A DNA stretch of 64,000 nt, taken from Salibacterium lacus (GTDB taxonomy: Bacteria; Bacillota; Bacilli; Bacillales; Marinococcaceae). Under the pieces are notes generated by a model. That model had not been told where the DNA came from. It saw only the letters and a program-made list of their open reading frames with translations, and did no database searches. The stretch covers positions 806,001-870,000 of the forward strand of contig NZ_JBHUML010000002.1 in assembly GCF_042684865.1 (NCBI RefSeq), read 5' to 3'. The position numbers and the translations under genes were made by a program. Below, piece by piece: positions 27,401-35,159 of the stretch (position 1 is its first letter; each line of letters opens with the position of its first letter).

Positions 27401-27976
27401 TTCCACCCGGTTCAGGTTATCTTCTGTTTCATTTAACTTCTTTTCCGCCTGGTTTTTGCGCTGCTTGTATTTGGATACTCCTGCCGCTTCTTCAAAAATG
27501 GCGCGCCGTTCCTCCGGTTTACTGGAGAGTACTTCTTCCACCCGGCCCTGCCCGATGATGGAAAAAGCTTCTTTCCCCATTCCAGAATCCATAAACAGCT
27601 CCACAATATCCTTTCGCCGGCAGGACTGCCGGTTGATTAAATATTCACTGTCCCCGGTACGGTATAATTTCCGGGTGACGCTGACCTCATGGTATTCAAG
27701 ATCCAGATACTGATCATCATTCTCCAGTACGAGCGTGACTTCGGATACGTTCATCGGCTTTCTTGTGTCACTGCCGGCAAAAATGATATCTTCCATCTTT
27801 GCTCCCCGCAGGGAGCGGGCCGACTGTTCGCCAAGTACCCAGCGGATGGCGTCGGACACATTGCTTTTCCCGCTTCCATTAGGCCCCACAACTGCGTTTA
27901 CACCGGGTACAAACTCTATGTTCATCGCTTCGGCAAACGATTTGAATCCTTTAATTTCTATTCGTTTGAGGAACAT
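24404..27976 (-). CDS. smc: Chromosome segregation protein SMC
   Basis: SMC is the DNA-loop-extruding ATPase of the bacterial condensin with ScpA and ScpB. Walker A GPNGSGKS is at residues 31-38. Long coiled coils (about 165-500 and 675-1010) flank the hinge, whose end carries GSMTGG. The C-terminal head has LSLLSGGEKALTAIAL and the Walker B VLDEVEAALDE. Start chosen at MFLKRIEIKGFKSF after AGGAGGAGGA (1190 residues, like B. subtilis). In-frame starts at 28009/28006 (after AAAGGA) and 28027 are possible alternatives. Its upstream neighbour is not rnc but a divergent UPF0435 gene, so it needs its own promoter. Confidence 0.97.
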   Translation of the reverse strand: MFLKRIEIKGFKSFAEAMNIEFVPGVNAVVGPNGSGKSNVSDAIRWVLGEQSARSLRGAKMEDIIFAGSDTRKPMNVSEVTLVLENDDQYLDLEYHEVSVTRKLYRTGDSEYLINRQSCRRKDIVELFMDSGMGKEAFSIIGQGRVEEVLSSKPEERRAIFEEAAGVSKYKQRKNQAEKKLNETEDNLNRVEDILHELENQVEPLKEQASMAKDYLAKKEELEEKDIALTAAEIQQKHQRWSTLQDTIGHLEEQQKKTDSLVNEQEQKRSEAEKKAEEIDDTISRIQNDLVNVSERLEKEEGRRRVLEERGKNAGEKKEEWEKRCRELREKREQSRKEWENQVRIMKESTRRYQSLEQNYTSIQEEWKTYKESRREEIESLKSEYIERLNEQAAVRNEEKYLEEQKKQLQHKHGSLAQENQEYVKERSQAEKLVENARVKKDNAAGDHEQEKETWKQLQETWKEQSESVERLEQKLYEAYRHVDQTRSRIHVLEEMEADYSGFYQGVREVLKAGKDTLTGVVGAVAELIDVPKSYTLAVETALGGALQNVVTKTEEDARKAIQLLKTRQKGRATILPAEVIRPRRLSSDFQNKLQSADGFITTASEAVHVDEAYRHIIDHLLGQVVLAESLEAANQMARLTGYKVRIVTLDGNVVNPGGSMTGGSTGKNSSQILARQNELEELREKHQDMQAKTETLEGKVRREKQNRDETAAELEESRRRGEEARDALEKAKEELTGAEADLEKANSKLSMYDKESSSLEDEQERLQSREKVLMENKESVAEKLRVLDEQIEQLEKQEKERGEKLEQLKEQETDIKVKLAGAKESAANDETEEKRLKKQWEEESAQLEKLEHDIAVLEEQMSSMEGDEDVETGIEKLRGEKESLSNEMARLRRDRVEAGDDAQQRKSRIQQLNHDRSEKQQELQDHQIELNRLDVELDTRLEHLQENYEISFERARDRYPLTEDLEETRKRIKLVKMGIDELGNVNLGAIDEYERVHERVTFLQEQQEDLQQARNSLKEVIQEMDDEMKRRFSETFEAIRYHFRYTFQELFGGGEADLELTDPDHLLHTGVDIAARPPGKKRQNLSLLSGGEKALTAIALLFSIVKEKPVPFCVLDEVEAALDEANLSRFAKYLRTFSETTQFIVISHRKATMEEADVLYGITMEESGVSRMVSVKMEEAGELVESAAP

Positions 27977-28049
27977 CGTATCAGGTGTCCTCCTCCTGGT
28001 TGTCATCATTCTTTGAGTTCCTTTCATAACAGGAAAAGAACACTTTCCT

Positions 28050-28078
28050 ATTTTACCATAATACGAAAGTGTGCATAA
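28050..28078 (-). promoter_or_regulatory. Putative promoter of smc-ftsY
   Basis: On the minus strand TAAAAT is preceded by TGG (extended -10) and, 17 bases earlier, by the weak -35 TTATGC. An alternative reading is TTGACG (28083-28088) with a 19-base spacer to TATTAT. A promoter is expected here because the rnc side is closed by a terminator. Confidence 0.5.
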
Positions 28079-28095
28079 GGTTCGTCAAAAGGTAT

Positions 28096-28124
28096 TTGCT
28101 CTTTTTCCAATGAATCGATACAAT
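28096..28124 (+). promoter_or_regulatory. Putative promoter of the UPF0435 gene
   Basis: TTGCTC-N17-TACAAT on the plus strand, 44 bases before the TTG start. It is divergent from and close to the putative smc promoter, with only 17 bases between them. Confidence 0.55.
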
Positions 28125-28168
28125 AAAATGAGCAGCATACAACCACAACATAGAAGGGGGAGGATCTT

Positions 28169-28393
28169 TTGGGTCTTGAACAGCCGACAGAAGAAAACCT
28201 TAACTTTATGGTGGATGAAATCGGAAAAAAACTGCAGGTTGTGAATGCTTCCGCATTCGAACCGGGCAATTTTGATATCAGCCACTATGACGAGATAAAA
28301 GAAATGTATGATATGATTGAATCCAAAAAAAACGTAAGCGTCAGTGAAATGGACGCGATCATCTCCGAACTCGGCCGTATTAAAAAAACCTAA
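28169..28393 (+). CDS. UPF0435 (DUF1128) family protein, YfkK-like
   Basis: The 74-residue acidic protein resembles B. subtilis YfkK: ENLNFMVDEIGKKLQVVN, a central YDEIKEMYDMI stretch, and a C-terminal ISELGRIKK. The function of the family is unknown. The start is TTG at 28169 after GGGGGAGG. It is one of only three rightward genes in the window and sits between rnc and smc, which are adjacent in B. subtilis. A hairpin terminator follows immediately. Composition looks like that of its neighbours, so the insertion is probably old. Confidence 0.88.
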   Translation: MGLEQPTEENLNFMVDEIGKKLQVVNASAFEPGNFDISHYDEIKEMYDMIESKKNVSVSEMDAIISELGRIKKT

Positions 28394-28430
28394 AAAAAGG
28401 GCTGTCCCACGTATCTGGGGCAGCCTTTTT
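28394..28430. terminator. Bidirectional terminator between the UPF0435 gene and rnc
   Basis: GGCTGTCCC (28400-28408) and GGGGCAGCC (28417-28425) pair with one G-U wobble. A-runs and T-runs flank both sides, so it can end the rightward gene and also the leftward acpP/rnc transcripts, whose stop codon abuts it. Confidence 0.88.
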
Positions 28431-29212
28431 CAGTCTTCTTTCTTTTTATCCGGATCCAGTCTGGAGAGAGCCTGCTGGGCAGCGTGTTGTTCCGCTTCTT
28501 TTTTCGAACGGCCTCTTCCTTCACCTAAAAAGTCTTCATTCAGATAGACAGCCGAAATGAACTCTCTGCTGTGAGCCGGACCGATCTCGTTTTTAATTTC
28601 ATAATGAATCGTTCCGTGCCTATCTTTTTGCAGATGTTCCTGAAGCTGGCTTTTAAAATCCATCATATGCGAAAAAGCACCGTCGTCGATTTTGGGATAC
28701 ACCGTCTGTTCCAAAAAAGTGTACACGGCGTCCATTCCCTGATCGAGATACAGGGCTCCGGTGAATGCTTCAAATACGTCCGCAAGGAGAGCCGGGCGGT
28801 TGCGCCCACCAGTCATCTCTTCTCCTTTGCCGAGAAAGACAAGTTCGCCGAATGCCAGCTCTTCGGCCAAATTGGCAAGTGATGCCTCACAGACAATAGC
28901 GGCACGTAATTTCGTCATTTCCCCCTCACTCATCGTGGAAAATCGTTTAAACAGATGCTGCGATACCGACAATTCAAGCACCGCATCTCCTAAAAATTCC
29001 AGTCGTTCGTTGTCATAGACCGAACGAATCCGATGCTCATTCACATAGGATGAATGGGTGAAAGCCTGAATAAGCAGTTTCTCATCCGAAAAAGTCAAAC
29101 CAAGACGTTCCAGTGTCTGGTAAAGATTCCGGCGGTGTTTTTCCGTCAACACCAGTTTCTTTGTTTTCTTTGAACGGGATCCATGGTTCTTTTTGTCTGT
29201 ACTCTGTCCCAT
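28430..29212 (-). CDS. rnc: Ribonuclease III
   Basis: RNase III cuts double-stranded RNA, including rRNA precursors and toxin antisense duplexes. The signature NERLEFLGDAVLEL lies near residues 68-81, with GGRNRPALLADVFEA for the second metal-binding cluster. The dsRNA-binding domain is C-terminal (about 180-250). Length is 260 with a basic N-terminal tail. It lies 93 bases after acpP, across a set of competing hairpins, and ends at a bidirectional terminator. Confidence 0.97.
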   Translation of the reverse strand: MGQSTDKKNHGSRSKKTKKLVLTEKHRRNLYQTLERLGLTFSDEKLLIQAFTHSSYVNEHRIRSVYDNERLEFLGDAVLELSVSQHLFKRFSTMSEGEMTKLRAAIVCEASLANLAEELAFGELVFLGKGEEMTGGRNRPALLADVFEAFTGALYLDQGMDAVYTFLEQTVYPKIDDGAFSHMMDFKSQLQEHLQKDRHGTIHYEIKNEIGPAHSREFISAVYLNEDFLGEGRGRSKKEAEQHAAQQALSRLDPDKKKED

Positions 29213-29259
29213 ATCGTCCTCCGTTTAATCGATCCTTGCCTTACCGGCTGCAAAGCCAT

Positions 29260-29306
29260 GGAGCCGCTTTTCCAAAGTTTTTTTCAGCGGCTCCGGCTGT
29301 GCCGCT
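29260..29306 (-). repeat. Three-part competing hairpin between acpP and rnc
   Basis: In minus-strand order, AGCGGC (29301-29306, overlapping the acpP stop codon), GGAGCCGCT (29286-29294) and AGCGGCTCC (29260-29268). The middle part can pair with either outer part: a 6-bp stem or a perfect 9-bp stem with a 17-base loop. No T-run follows the 9-bp stem, so it is not a simple terminator. Confidence 0.6.
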
Positions 29307-29542
29307 TATTGCTGACCATCTATGTAGTTCACAACATCAGCAACACTTACAATTTTCTCCGCTTCTTCATCGGAAATCTCCAGATCAAACTCATCTTCCA
29401 GTTCCATGACAAGCTCGACCACATCCAGGGAGTCAGCTCCAAGATCGTCTTTAAATGAAGCTTCCCGGGTGATATCTGATTCTTCTACATCCAGACGTTC
29501 AGCTACAATCTTTTTGACACGCTCCAACGTGTTTTCGGCCAT
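29306..29542 (-). CDS. acpP: Acyl carrier protein
   Basis: AcpP carries growing acyl chains on a phosphopantetheine attached to the serine of DLGADSLDVVEL (about residue 37). The 78-residue acidic protein starts with MAENTLERVKKIV, seven bases after a full AAAGGAGGTG ribosome-binding site. The frame extends further upstream but without support. It lies downstream of fabG and has its own promoter, which fits the excess of AcpP needed over the enzymes. Confidence 0.98.
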   Translation of the reverse strand: MAENTLERVKKIVAERLDVEESDITREASFKDDLGADSLDVVELVMELEDEFDLEISDEEAEKIVSVADVVNYIDGQQ

Positions 29543-29579
29543 TTTCTTCACCTCCTTTAAATAATTGATGCCTGCCGCC

Positions 29580-29609
29580 ATTATAGAAGATAACATACAA
29601 AAATGCCAT
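29580..29609 (-). promoter_or_regulatory. Putative promoter of acpP
   Basis: A perfect -10 TATAAT on the minus strand, preceded after 18 bases by ATGGCA (4 of 6 to TTGACA). The leader is about 30 bases and includes the strong ribosome-binding site. No FapR-like operator overlaps it. Confidence 0.6.
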
Positions 29610-29626
29610 CTTACAGACAGGAAAGA

Positions 29627-30370
29627 TTAATGCATAATCATTCCGCCATCGATCTGCAGGGTCTGACCGGTAATATAATCAGCATCCGCCGATGCCAGAA
29701 AACGTACAGCCCGTGCCACTTCTGCGGCTTCGCCGAGCCTTCCGAGAGGAATGTTCTGAAGCAGCGACTCCTGTGTTGTGTCATCCAGCTGTTCGGTCAT
29801 TTCTGTTTCAATAAAGCCCGGGGCCACAGCGTTCACCTGGATATTGCGGGGAGCAAATTCTTTTGCCAGACTTTTCGTCAGGCCGAGAACTCCTGCTTTT
29901 GCCGCTGAATAATTGGCCTGCCCTGCATTGCCCATCACACCGACTACGGATGAAACATTGACAATTTTTCCGGAACGTTGTTTCATCATCTGCCGGGACG
30001 CTCCCTTGGCACAATGATAGACGCCTTTTAGATTCGTATCAAGCACAGCATCCCAGTCCTCTTCTTTCATACGCATCAAAAGGTTATCACGCGTGATACC
30101 GGCGTTGTTAATCAGAATATCCAGCTGTCCGAATTGTTCGGTCACTTTTTTTATCATCGCTTTCACATCTTCTTCAACAGCGACATCCGCCTGAACAGAA
30201 AAAGCTTTCACTCCCTGATCTCTGCACGCCGCAGCGACCTCTTCTGCCTTCTGGGCACTGCCGGAATAATTGATGGCAACGTCAGCACCACTGGAAGCAA
30301 GTTCCAGGGCTATGGCTTTGCCGATACCTCTGGAAGCACCGGTCACCAGGGCGGTTTTTCCTTTAAGCAT
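29627..30370 (-). CDS. fabG: 3-oxoacyl-[acyl-carrier-protein] reductase FabG
   Basis: FabG reduces beta-ketoacyl-ACP with NADPH in the fatty-acid elongation cycle. The GASRGIGKA nucleotide loop lies near residues 12-20, NNAG near 88-91, and the catalytic Ser-Tyr-Lys is visible as VSSVVGVMGNAGQANYSAAK. The C-terminal TGQTLQIDGGMIMH is typical. Length is 247. It is 12 bases after fabD in the fapR-plsX-fabD-fabG operon. Confidence 0.98.
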   Translation of the reverse strand: MLKGKTALVTGASRGIGKAIALELASSGADVAINYSGSAQKAEEVAAACRDQGVKAFSVQADVAVEEDVKAMIKKVTEQFGQLDILINNAGITRDNLLMRMKEEDWDAVLDTNLKGVYHCAKGASRQMMKQRSGKIVNVSSVVGVMGNAGQANYSAAKAGVLGLTKSLAKEFAPRNIQVNAVAPGFIETEMTEQLDDTTQESLLQNIPLGRLGEAAEVARAVRFLASADADYITGQTLQIDGGMIMH

Positions 30371-30382
30371 GTTGTTTCCTCC

Positions 30383-31321
30383 TTATGTTAAAGCTGCTGC
30401 TGTTTTTTCAACAGACTCCGGATCCTGCGCGGAATAAACGTTTACTCCTCTGCGCTGCACCCGGCGCACAAGCCCGCCGAGAACATTCCCCGGACCTGCT
30501 TCGATGAATGTATCCACTCCAAGCTCCAGCAGACGGCGTATTGTATCCTCCCAGTACACAGGCGACGTTACCTGTTCGATGACATGCTGTTTCAACTGAG
30601 CCGGATCGGTTTCTTCCATGGCATTGACGTTGGACAGAACCGGAAATGCCGGTTCGGAGAAGGTGATCGGTTCGATGGCACTCGTTAGTTTTTCCTGCGC
30701 CGGTTCCATCATCCGGGAATGAAAAGGTCCGCTTACTTCAAGGCTGATCACGCGTTTTGCATTTTCCTGCTGTGCCATTTCCTCCGCTTTCGCGACAGCG
30801 TCTTTGTCTCCGGAAATAACGATCTGGCCGGGGGCGTTAAGATTGGCCGCCTGTACGATGCCGCCGGCAGAAGAAATCTCCGAACAGATTCGTTCCACTG
30901 TTTCCCTTTCCAGTCCCATAACAGCTGACATGGTACCATCCCCTGCCGGAACGGCTTCTTCCATGAAAAGCCCCCGCTGTTTCACGATACGAAGGGCGTT
31001 TTCGTAAGATATGACCCCCGCGGCCGTGAGTGCTGTATATTCCCCGAGACTGTGTCCGGCAGCAAAATCAGCCTTTATCCCTTTTTGCTTCAATGCCTCA
31101 AGCGAAGCCATTTCTGCCGTTAATAACGCCGGCTGGGCATTTTCTGTTTTCTTCAGCTCATCTTCCGGTCCTGCAAACATCAAACCCGAAAGCGGATAAT
31201 CAAGAATGCGATCCGCTTCATCTATCAGCGCTTTTATATCGTTGTTTTGTTCATAGAATGCTTTCGCCATGCCGGGGTGCTGGGAACCCTGCCCCGGAAA
31301 AAGGAACGCAGTTTTACCCAT
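30383..31321 (-). CDS. fabD: Malonyl-CoA-ACP transacylase FabD
   Basis: FabD moves malonyl from CoA to AcpP. FPGQGSQHPGM opens the protein, the nucleophile lies in AAGHSLGEYTAL (near residue 91), and GPFHSRMM carries the second catalytic residue. Length is 312. It overlaps the end of plsX by 8 bases. As a malonyl-CoA user it belongs with FapR, the malonyl-CoA sensor two genes upstream. Confidence 0.98.
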   Translation of the reverse strand: MGKTAFLFPGQGSQHPGMAKAFYEQNNDIKALIDEADRILDYPLSGLMFAGPEDELKKTENAQPALLTAEMASLEALKQKGIKADFAAGHSLGEYTALTAAGVISYENALRIVKQRGLFMEEAVPAGDGTMSAVMGLERETVERICSEISSAGGIVQAANLNAPGQIVISGDKDAVAKAEEMAQQENAKRVISLEVSGPFHSRMMEPAQEKLTSAIEPITFSEPAFPVLSNVNAMEETDPAQLKQHVIEQVTSPVYWEDTIRRLLELGVDTFIEAGPGNVLGGLVRRVQRRGVNVYSAQDPESVEKTAAALT

Positions 31322-32315
31322 TTTTCCATTCCTCCTGATGCTTGACTTCCTTTTTCATAATATCTGTTACTTGTTCATTCACCATCTGCCGTGCCTGGCG
31401 TATAGCATGGAAAACAGCCGTGTGGTCTGAGGACCCATGCGCTTTAATGACTGGAGCATTCAGCCCGAACAGCCCTGCTCCGCCGTAATGCGAGTAACTC
31501 ATTTTATCCTTGATATTACTGAAACTCGAGCGGAGCATGCCGGCTGCAAGTTTATTTGACCAGGTACTCGTTAATTCTTTCTTTAAAAGGGAAAATAACG
31601 ACCCGGCTGTTCCCTCAATTGATTTTAAAATCAGGTTGCCGGAGAATCCGTCACAAACCGCTACATCACAGACACCTTCAAGCAGGTCGCGCGCCTCGAC
31701 GTTCCCGACAAAATGGAGAGGAGCCTGTTCCAGAAGCTCATAGGCTTCTTTGGACAGTTCGTTGCCTTTGCCTTTTTCGGTGCCGATATTCACGAGCCCG
31801 ACGCGTGGCTGGTTGACTTTCTTCACCATTTCCATGTAAGCCGATCCCATAAATGCATTCTGCAGAAGATGTTCTGCCCTGGAATCGACGTTCGCTCCAA
31901 CATCAAGAAGCAGAAATCCTTCCCCGTCCAGAGTCGGCAGCATGGGCGCAAGCGCCGGCCGTTCAATGCCTTCAATACGGCCGACATGGAGCAGTCCTGC
32001 TGTCATGAGTGCCCCCGTGTTCCCGGAAGATATGCACGCATCAGCCCGTCCTTCCCGGACTTCCCGGAGAGCGAGCACCATCGACGCATTTTTCTTTTTA
32101 CGCACCGCTTTGGTCGGCGTATCCTCCGGCTCTATTTTCTCATCGGTATGGAGAACGGAAATACGCTTCGTTTTTGTTAAATGCTCATTAATCTGTTCTT
32201 CATGACCTGCGAGTATGATTTCCACATCGTCGAATGCCCGTTCTGCTGCCATAGCACCGGCAACGTGCGCTTTTGGGGAATAGTCCCCTCCCATTGCATC
32301 GATGACAATTTTCAT
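31314..32315 (-). CDS. plsX: Phosphate acyltransferase PlsX
   Basis: PlsX converts acyl-ACP to acyl-phosphate, the donor for PlsY at the membrane. MKIVIDAMGGDYSPKA opens the protein. ACISSGNTGALMTAGL and LFGLNAPVIKAHGSSD are conserved. ATG at 32315 is nine bases after AAGGAG. The in-frame ATG at 32321 is too close to that site. This gives 333 residues, like B. subtilis. It is the second gene of the FapR-controlled operon. Confidence 0.98.
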   Translation of the reverse strand: MKIVIDAMGGDYSPKAHVAGAMAAERAFDDVEIILAGHEEQINEHLTKTKRISVLHTDEKIEPEDTPTKAVRKKKNASMVLALREVREGRADACISSGNTGALMTAGLLHVGRIEGIERPALAPMLPTLDGEGFLLLDVGANVDSRAEHLLQNAFMGSAYMEMVKKVNQPRVGLVNIGTEKGKGNELSKEAYELLEQAPLHFVGNVEARDLLEGVCDVAVCDGFSGNLILKSIEGTAGSLFSLLKKELTSTWSNKLAAGMLRSSFSNIKDKMSYSHYGGAGLFGLNAPVIKAHGSSDHTAVFHAIRQARQMVNEQVTDIMKKEVKHQEEWKNG

Positions 32316-32342
32316 GAACATTGTCTCCTTTTTCACTTATAC

Positions 32343-32897
32343 TCAGCGGTGGGAACGATACATGATAAACTCACCTTTAAAAACAGGCTCCTGCTGAACA
32401 CTGCTCGTCACTTCCACCCACGTTTTATGACCTTTTGAGCGGGTAACGACTGCTCTTGCGGCAACCCGTTCCCCTTCCTTCACCTGCCGGCTGAAATCAA
32501 CCGACGCCTTCGTTGTCAACGCCAATTCGTCGTTAATGATCGCAACCGCAAGGGAATTAGCCTGCGCGAACAAATAGTGGCCTCTTGCGATCTTTGTTCT
32601 TGAAAAAACATGGTCCTTTGTAATATCGAGAATCGAAATCGCTTCTTTATCGAGCCTGAGATCAACGATTTCGCCGATCACTTCCTCCAAAGGCAGAGCC
32701 TGTACTTCATCAAGCCTTTCCCTGGCAACATGTTTGATCCGTTCCCTTAATTCCGGGATGGAAAGTTCCAGCCGGTCCAGTCTGATCGTCTGGACACTCA
32801 CCTCAAAATGTACGGCCAGCGATTCATCTGTCAGGAACGGGTCTGTCTCGAGCATCTGCTTTAACTGCCGCTGCCGTTCTTTTTTATTTTGTTTCAC
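32343..32897 (-). CDS. fapR: Fatty acid and phospholipid biosynthesis repressor FapR
   Basis: FapR represses lipid synthesis genes and is released by malonyl-CoA. The N-terminal helix-turn-helix (about residues 18-45, SLAVHFEVSVQTIRLDRLEL) and the hot-dog effector domain (about 75-180, with ARGHYLFAQANSLAVAIINDE) are clear. Length is 184. The start is GTG at 32897. The usual ribosome-binding site is poorly placed, since TAGGA touches the GTG and only GGATGG lies farther upstream. The gene carries its own operator, so it is autoregulated. Confidence 0.97.
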   Translation of the reverse strand: MKQNKKERQRQLKQMLETDPFLTDESLAVHFEVSVQTIRLDRLELSIPELRERIKHVARERLDEVQALPLEEVIGEIVDLRLDKEAISILDITKDHVFSRTKIARGHYLFAQANSLAVAIINDELALTTKASVDFSRQVKEGERVAARAVVTRSKGHKTWVEVTSSVQQEPVFKGEFIMYRSHR

Positions 32898-32914
32898 TCC
32901 TACACCATCCGCTT

Positions 32915-32931
32915 CTATGACTAGGTACTAA
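32915..32931 (-). promoter_or_regulatory. fapR: FapR operator upstream of fapR
   Basis: TTAGTACCTAGTCATAG on the minus strand matches the known FapR operator (TTAGTACCTAGTCTTA) at nearly every position. It covers the predicted transcription start, just downstream of the -10, where bound FapR would block initiation. Confidence 0.9.
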
Positions 32932-32935
32932 GAGT

Positions 32936-32964
32936 AGTATATAATTCCAGTCTTTCTTTTTCAA
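32936..32964 (-). promoter_or_regulatory. Promoter of fapR-plsX-fabD-fabG
   Basis: TTGAAA-N17-TATACT on the minus strand, 5 of 6 matches in both elements. It lies in the 73-base gap after recG, with the FapR operator immediately downstream. Confidence 0.88.
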
Positions 32965-32970
32965 GCATGT

Positions 32971-35025
32971 TTAATCAAGTTTGGTCCCATCCAGGATGCC
33001 GCTCTCCTCGAGTATAGAGCGAAGTCCGGCATACTGCTGGTCATTCCAGAACGACCGGCTCTGGATTAACGAGGCTGCATCACGGCGGGCGGTTTCAAGT
33101 GCTCTGTAGTCATGAACAACATCAGCGATTTTAAAATCCGGCATCCCGCTCTGTTTTCTGCCGAAGAAATCACCCGGCCCCCGCAGTTCCAGGTCCTTTT
33201 CCGAAAGCGTAAATCCGTCTTCGGTTTCCTGCATAATCCGCATTCGTTCCTGACCGTTCTCGCCTTTTGGATCTGCCATCAACACGCAGTAGGACTGGTA
33301 CTCCCCTCGCCCGATGCGGCCCCGGAGCTGATGAAGCTGGGACAGACCGAACCGGTCGGCGTCATAGATAAGCATGACAGACGCATTCGGCACGTTGACA
33401 CCGACTTCCACCACAGTCGTCGATACAAGCACCTGTATCTCGTTTGCGGCAAAGGCCTGCATGACCTGCTCTTTTTCCTCAGAAGACAGACGTCCGTGCA
33501 TCAATCCGACATGACAGGAATCAAGAAACTGCTGGAGCTGGGCGTGAACATCGATCGCATTCTGAACATCAAGCATGTCCGATTCTTCAATGAGCGGACA
33601 GATAACATAGGCCTGCCGCCCTTCCTTCACCTGCTTATCGATAAACCTTAGAATCCGTTCAAGCATACCATGCTTCACCCAGTATGTCTGGATTGGTTTT
33701 CGCCCCGCCGGCAGTTCATCGATGGAGGAAACGTCCATATCGCCGAATACAGAAATGGCAAGCGTCCTTGGGATCGGCGTCGCGGTCATAAACAGCACAT
33801 CCGGCTCATGCCCTTTATCCCGCAGAATTCTACGCTGCTCCACTCCGAAACGGTGCTGTTCATCTGTAATCACAAGCCCAAGGTTTTTAAAATGGACATC
33901 TTCCTGAATTAAGGCATGCGTGCCGACTACAATGTCGGCTTCTCCTTCGTATATGGCCGTATTGCGCTCCCGTCGTTTGCGGCCCTTAACCGATCCTGTC
34001 AACAAAACGACGCTCAATCCGGTCTGTGCATACAACTGCCGCAGGCCATCGGCATGCTGTTCTGCCAGTATTTCCGTGGGAACCATAAGCGCCGACTGCC
34101 CTCCGGCAAGGTGACAGCCATACATCGCAGCAGCAGCCACAACGGTTTTGCCGGAACCTACGTCGCCCTGGAGAAGTCTGTTCATTTTTAATGAATCCTG
34201 CATATCTTTTGTGATTTCATCAATCACCCGGCGCTGGGCACCTGTAAGCGGAAACGGCAGTGTCTGCAGAAATGTTTCCACTTCCGCTTTCTTGAATTCA
34301 TGAGTGTTTCCGGCCGAAGCCAATCGTTCCTGTCTTTTGAATGTCTGCATTTTCAATTGAAACGTCAGGAGTTCTTCATATACAAAACGGCGCCTTGCCT
34401 GCTTCAGCTTCTCTTTATCGGCCGGCATATGAATCATGTGAAATGCTTCACTTCGGGCCGGGAGACGGTAAGAGGAAAGCAGGGTCTCCGGCAGTAATTC
34501 CTCCACATCATTTCCAAAAGCCTGAAGAGCCTGCTGTATCCACTGCGTGAGCTTCTTCACGGTTATGCTGCCTCCGACGGAATATACAGGCTGCAGCTGC
34601 CTTGACGGATCCGGACTTCCCCACTGAACGTCCTGAACGGTTATCGTCAGTTTGTATTTGTCCCACTTGCCGGTCAAGGTGAGCATATCACCGCTGTTCA
34701 TTCTGCTTTTCAGGAAAGCTCTATTAAAGAAGACGGCGGTGACAAGAATATTTTCAACCAGAATACGAACGCTCAATCTTGATTTTTTTCTTCCGTAATA
34801 CCGCACAGCCGGTTCCGACTGAATCATGCCGGCTATCGTCGCACGGTCGCCGTGGCGGAGTTTTTCCACCGGCTCCACTTCCATATTTTCATAACGGTAA
34901 GGAAAATGATGCAGGAGATCATAGATAGTTGACAGTCCAAGCTGCTGCAGCTCCTTTTCCTTTTCTTCCCCGATACCGTGAAGAACGCCGGCCGGCTGTT
35001 CCAGTTTCTCATCCATTGTCTTCAT
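32971..35025 (-). CDS. recG: ATP-dependent DNA helicase RecG
   Basis: RecG remodels stalled forks and Holliday junctions. The N-terminal wedge domain covers about residues 1-200. Helicase motifs include GDVGSGKTVVAAAA (motif I), ITDEQHRFGVEQ (the DEQH variant of motif II), FMTATPIPRTLA (motif III) and QLRGRIGRGEYQS (motif VI). Length is 684. The ATG is eight bases after GGAG. No clear promoter was found in the 85 bases between it and the upstream terminator. Confidence 0.98.
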   Translation of the reverse strand: MKTMDEKLEQPAGVLHGIGEEKEKELQQLGLSTIYDLLHHFPYRYENMEVEPVEKLRHGDRATIAGMIQSEPAVRYYGRKKSRLSVRILVENILVTAVFFNRAFLKSRMNSGDMLTLTGKWDKYKLTITVQDVQWGSPDPSRQLQPVYSVGGSITVKKLTQWIQQALQAFGNDVEELLPETLLSSYRLPARSEAFHMIHMPADKEKLKQARRRFVYEELLTFQLKMQTFKRQERLASAGNTHEFKKAEVETFLQTLPFPLTGAQRRVIDEITKDMQDSLKMNRLLQGDVGSGKTVVAAAAMYGCHLAGGQSALMVPTEILAEQHADGLRQLYAQTGLSVVLLTGSVKGRKRRERNTAIYEGEADIVVGTHALIQEDVHFKNLGLVITDEQHRFGVEQRRILRDKGHEPDVLFMTATPIPRTLAISVFGDMDVSSIDELPAGRKPIQTYWVKHGMLERILRFIDKQVKEGRQAYVICPLIEESDMLDVQNAIDVHAQLQQFLDSCHVGLMHGRLSSEEKEQVMQAFAANEIQVLVSTTVVEVGVNVPNASVMLIYDADRFGLSQLHQLRGRIGRGEYQSYCVLMADPKGENGQERMRIMQETEDGFTLSEKDLELRGPGDFFGRKQSGMPDFKIADVVHDYRALETARRDAASLIQSRSFWNDQQYAGLRSILEESGILDGTKLD

Positions 35026-35110
35026 GCGGGAAGCTCCGGGTTGTGAAACAGTTCATCGTACATGCTGATTCATGCATGCGGCTTCCCCCTTTCCTGTATA
35101 TATCCTGTCT

Positions 35111-35152
35111 AAAAAAAGAAGACTGTCCCGGTTCCGCTTTTCCCGGTCAGTC
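35111..35152 (-). terminator. Terminator of the yloU-fakA-fakB operon
   Basis: On the minus strand GACTG pairs with CAGTC and CCGG with CCGG (stem 35121-35150, with a small internal loop), followed by TCTTTTTTT. It starts 9 bases after the degV-family stop codon. The rest of the gap to recG has no gene. Confidence 0.8.
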
Positions 35153-35159
35153 CTTCCGT

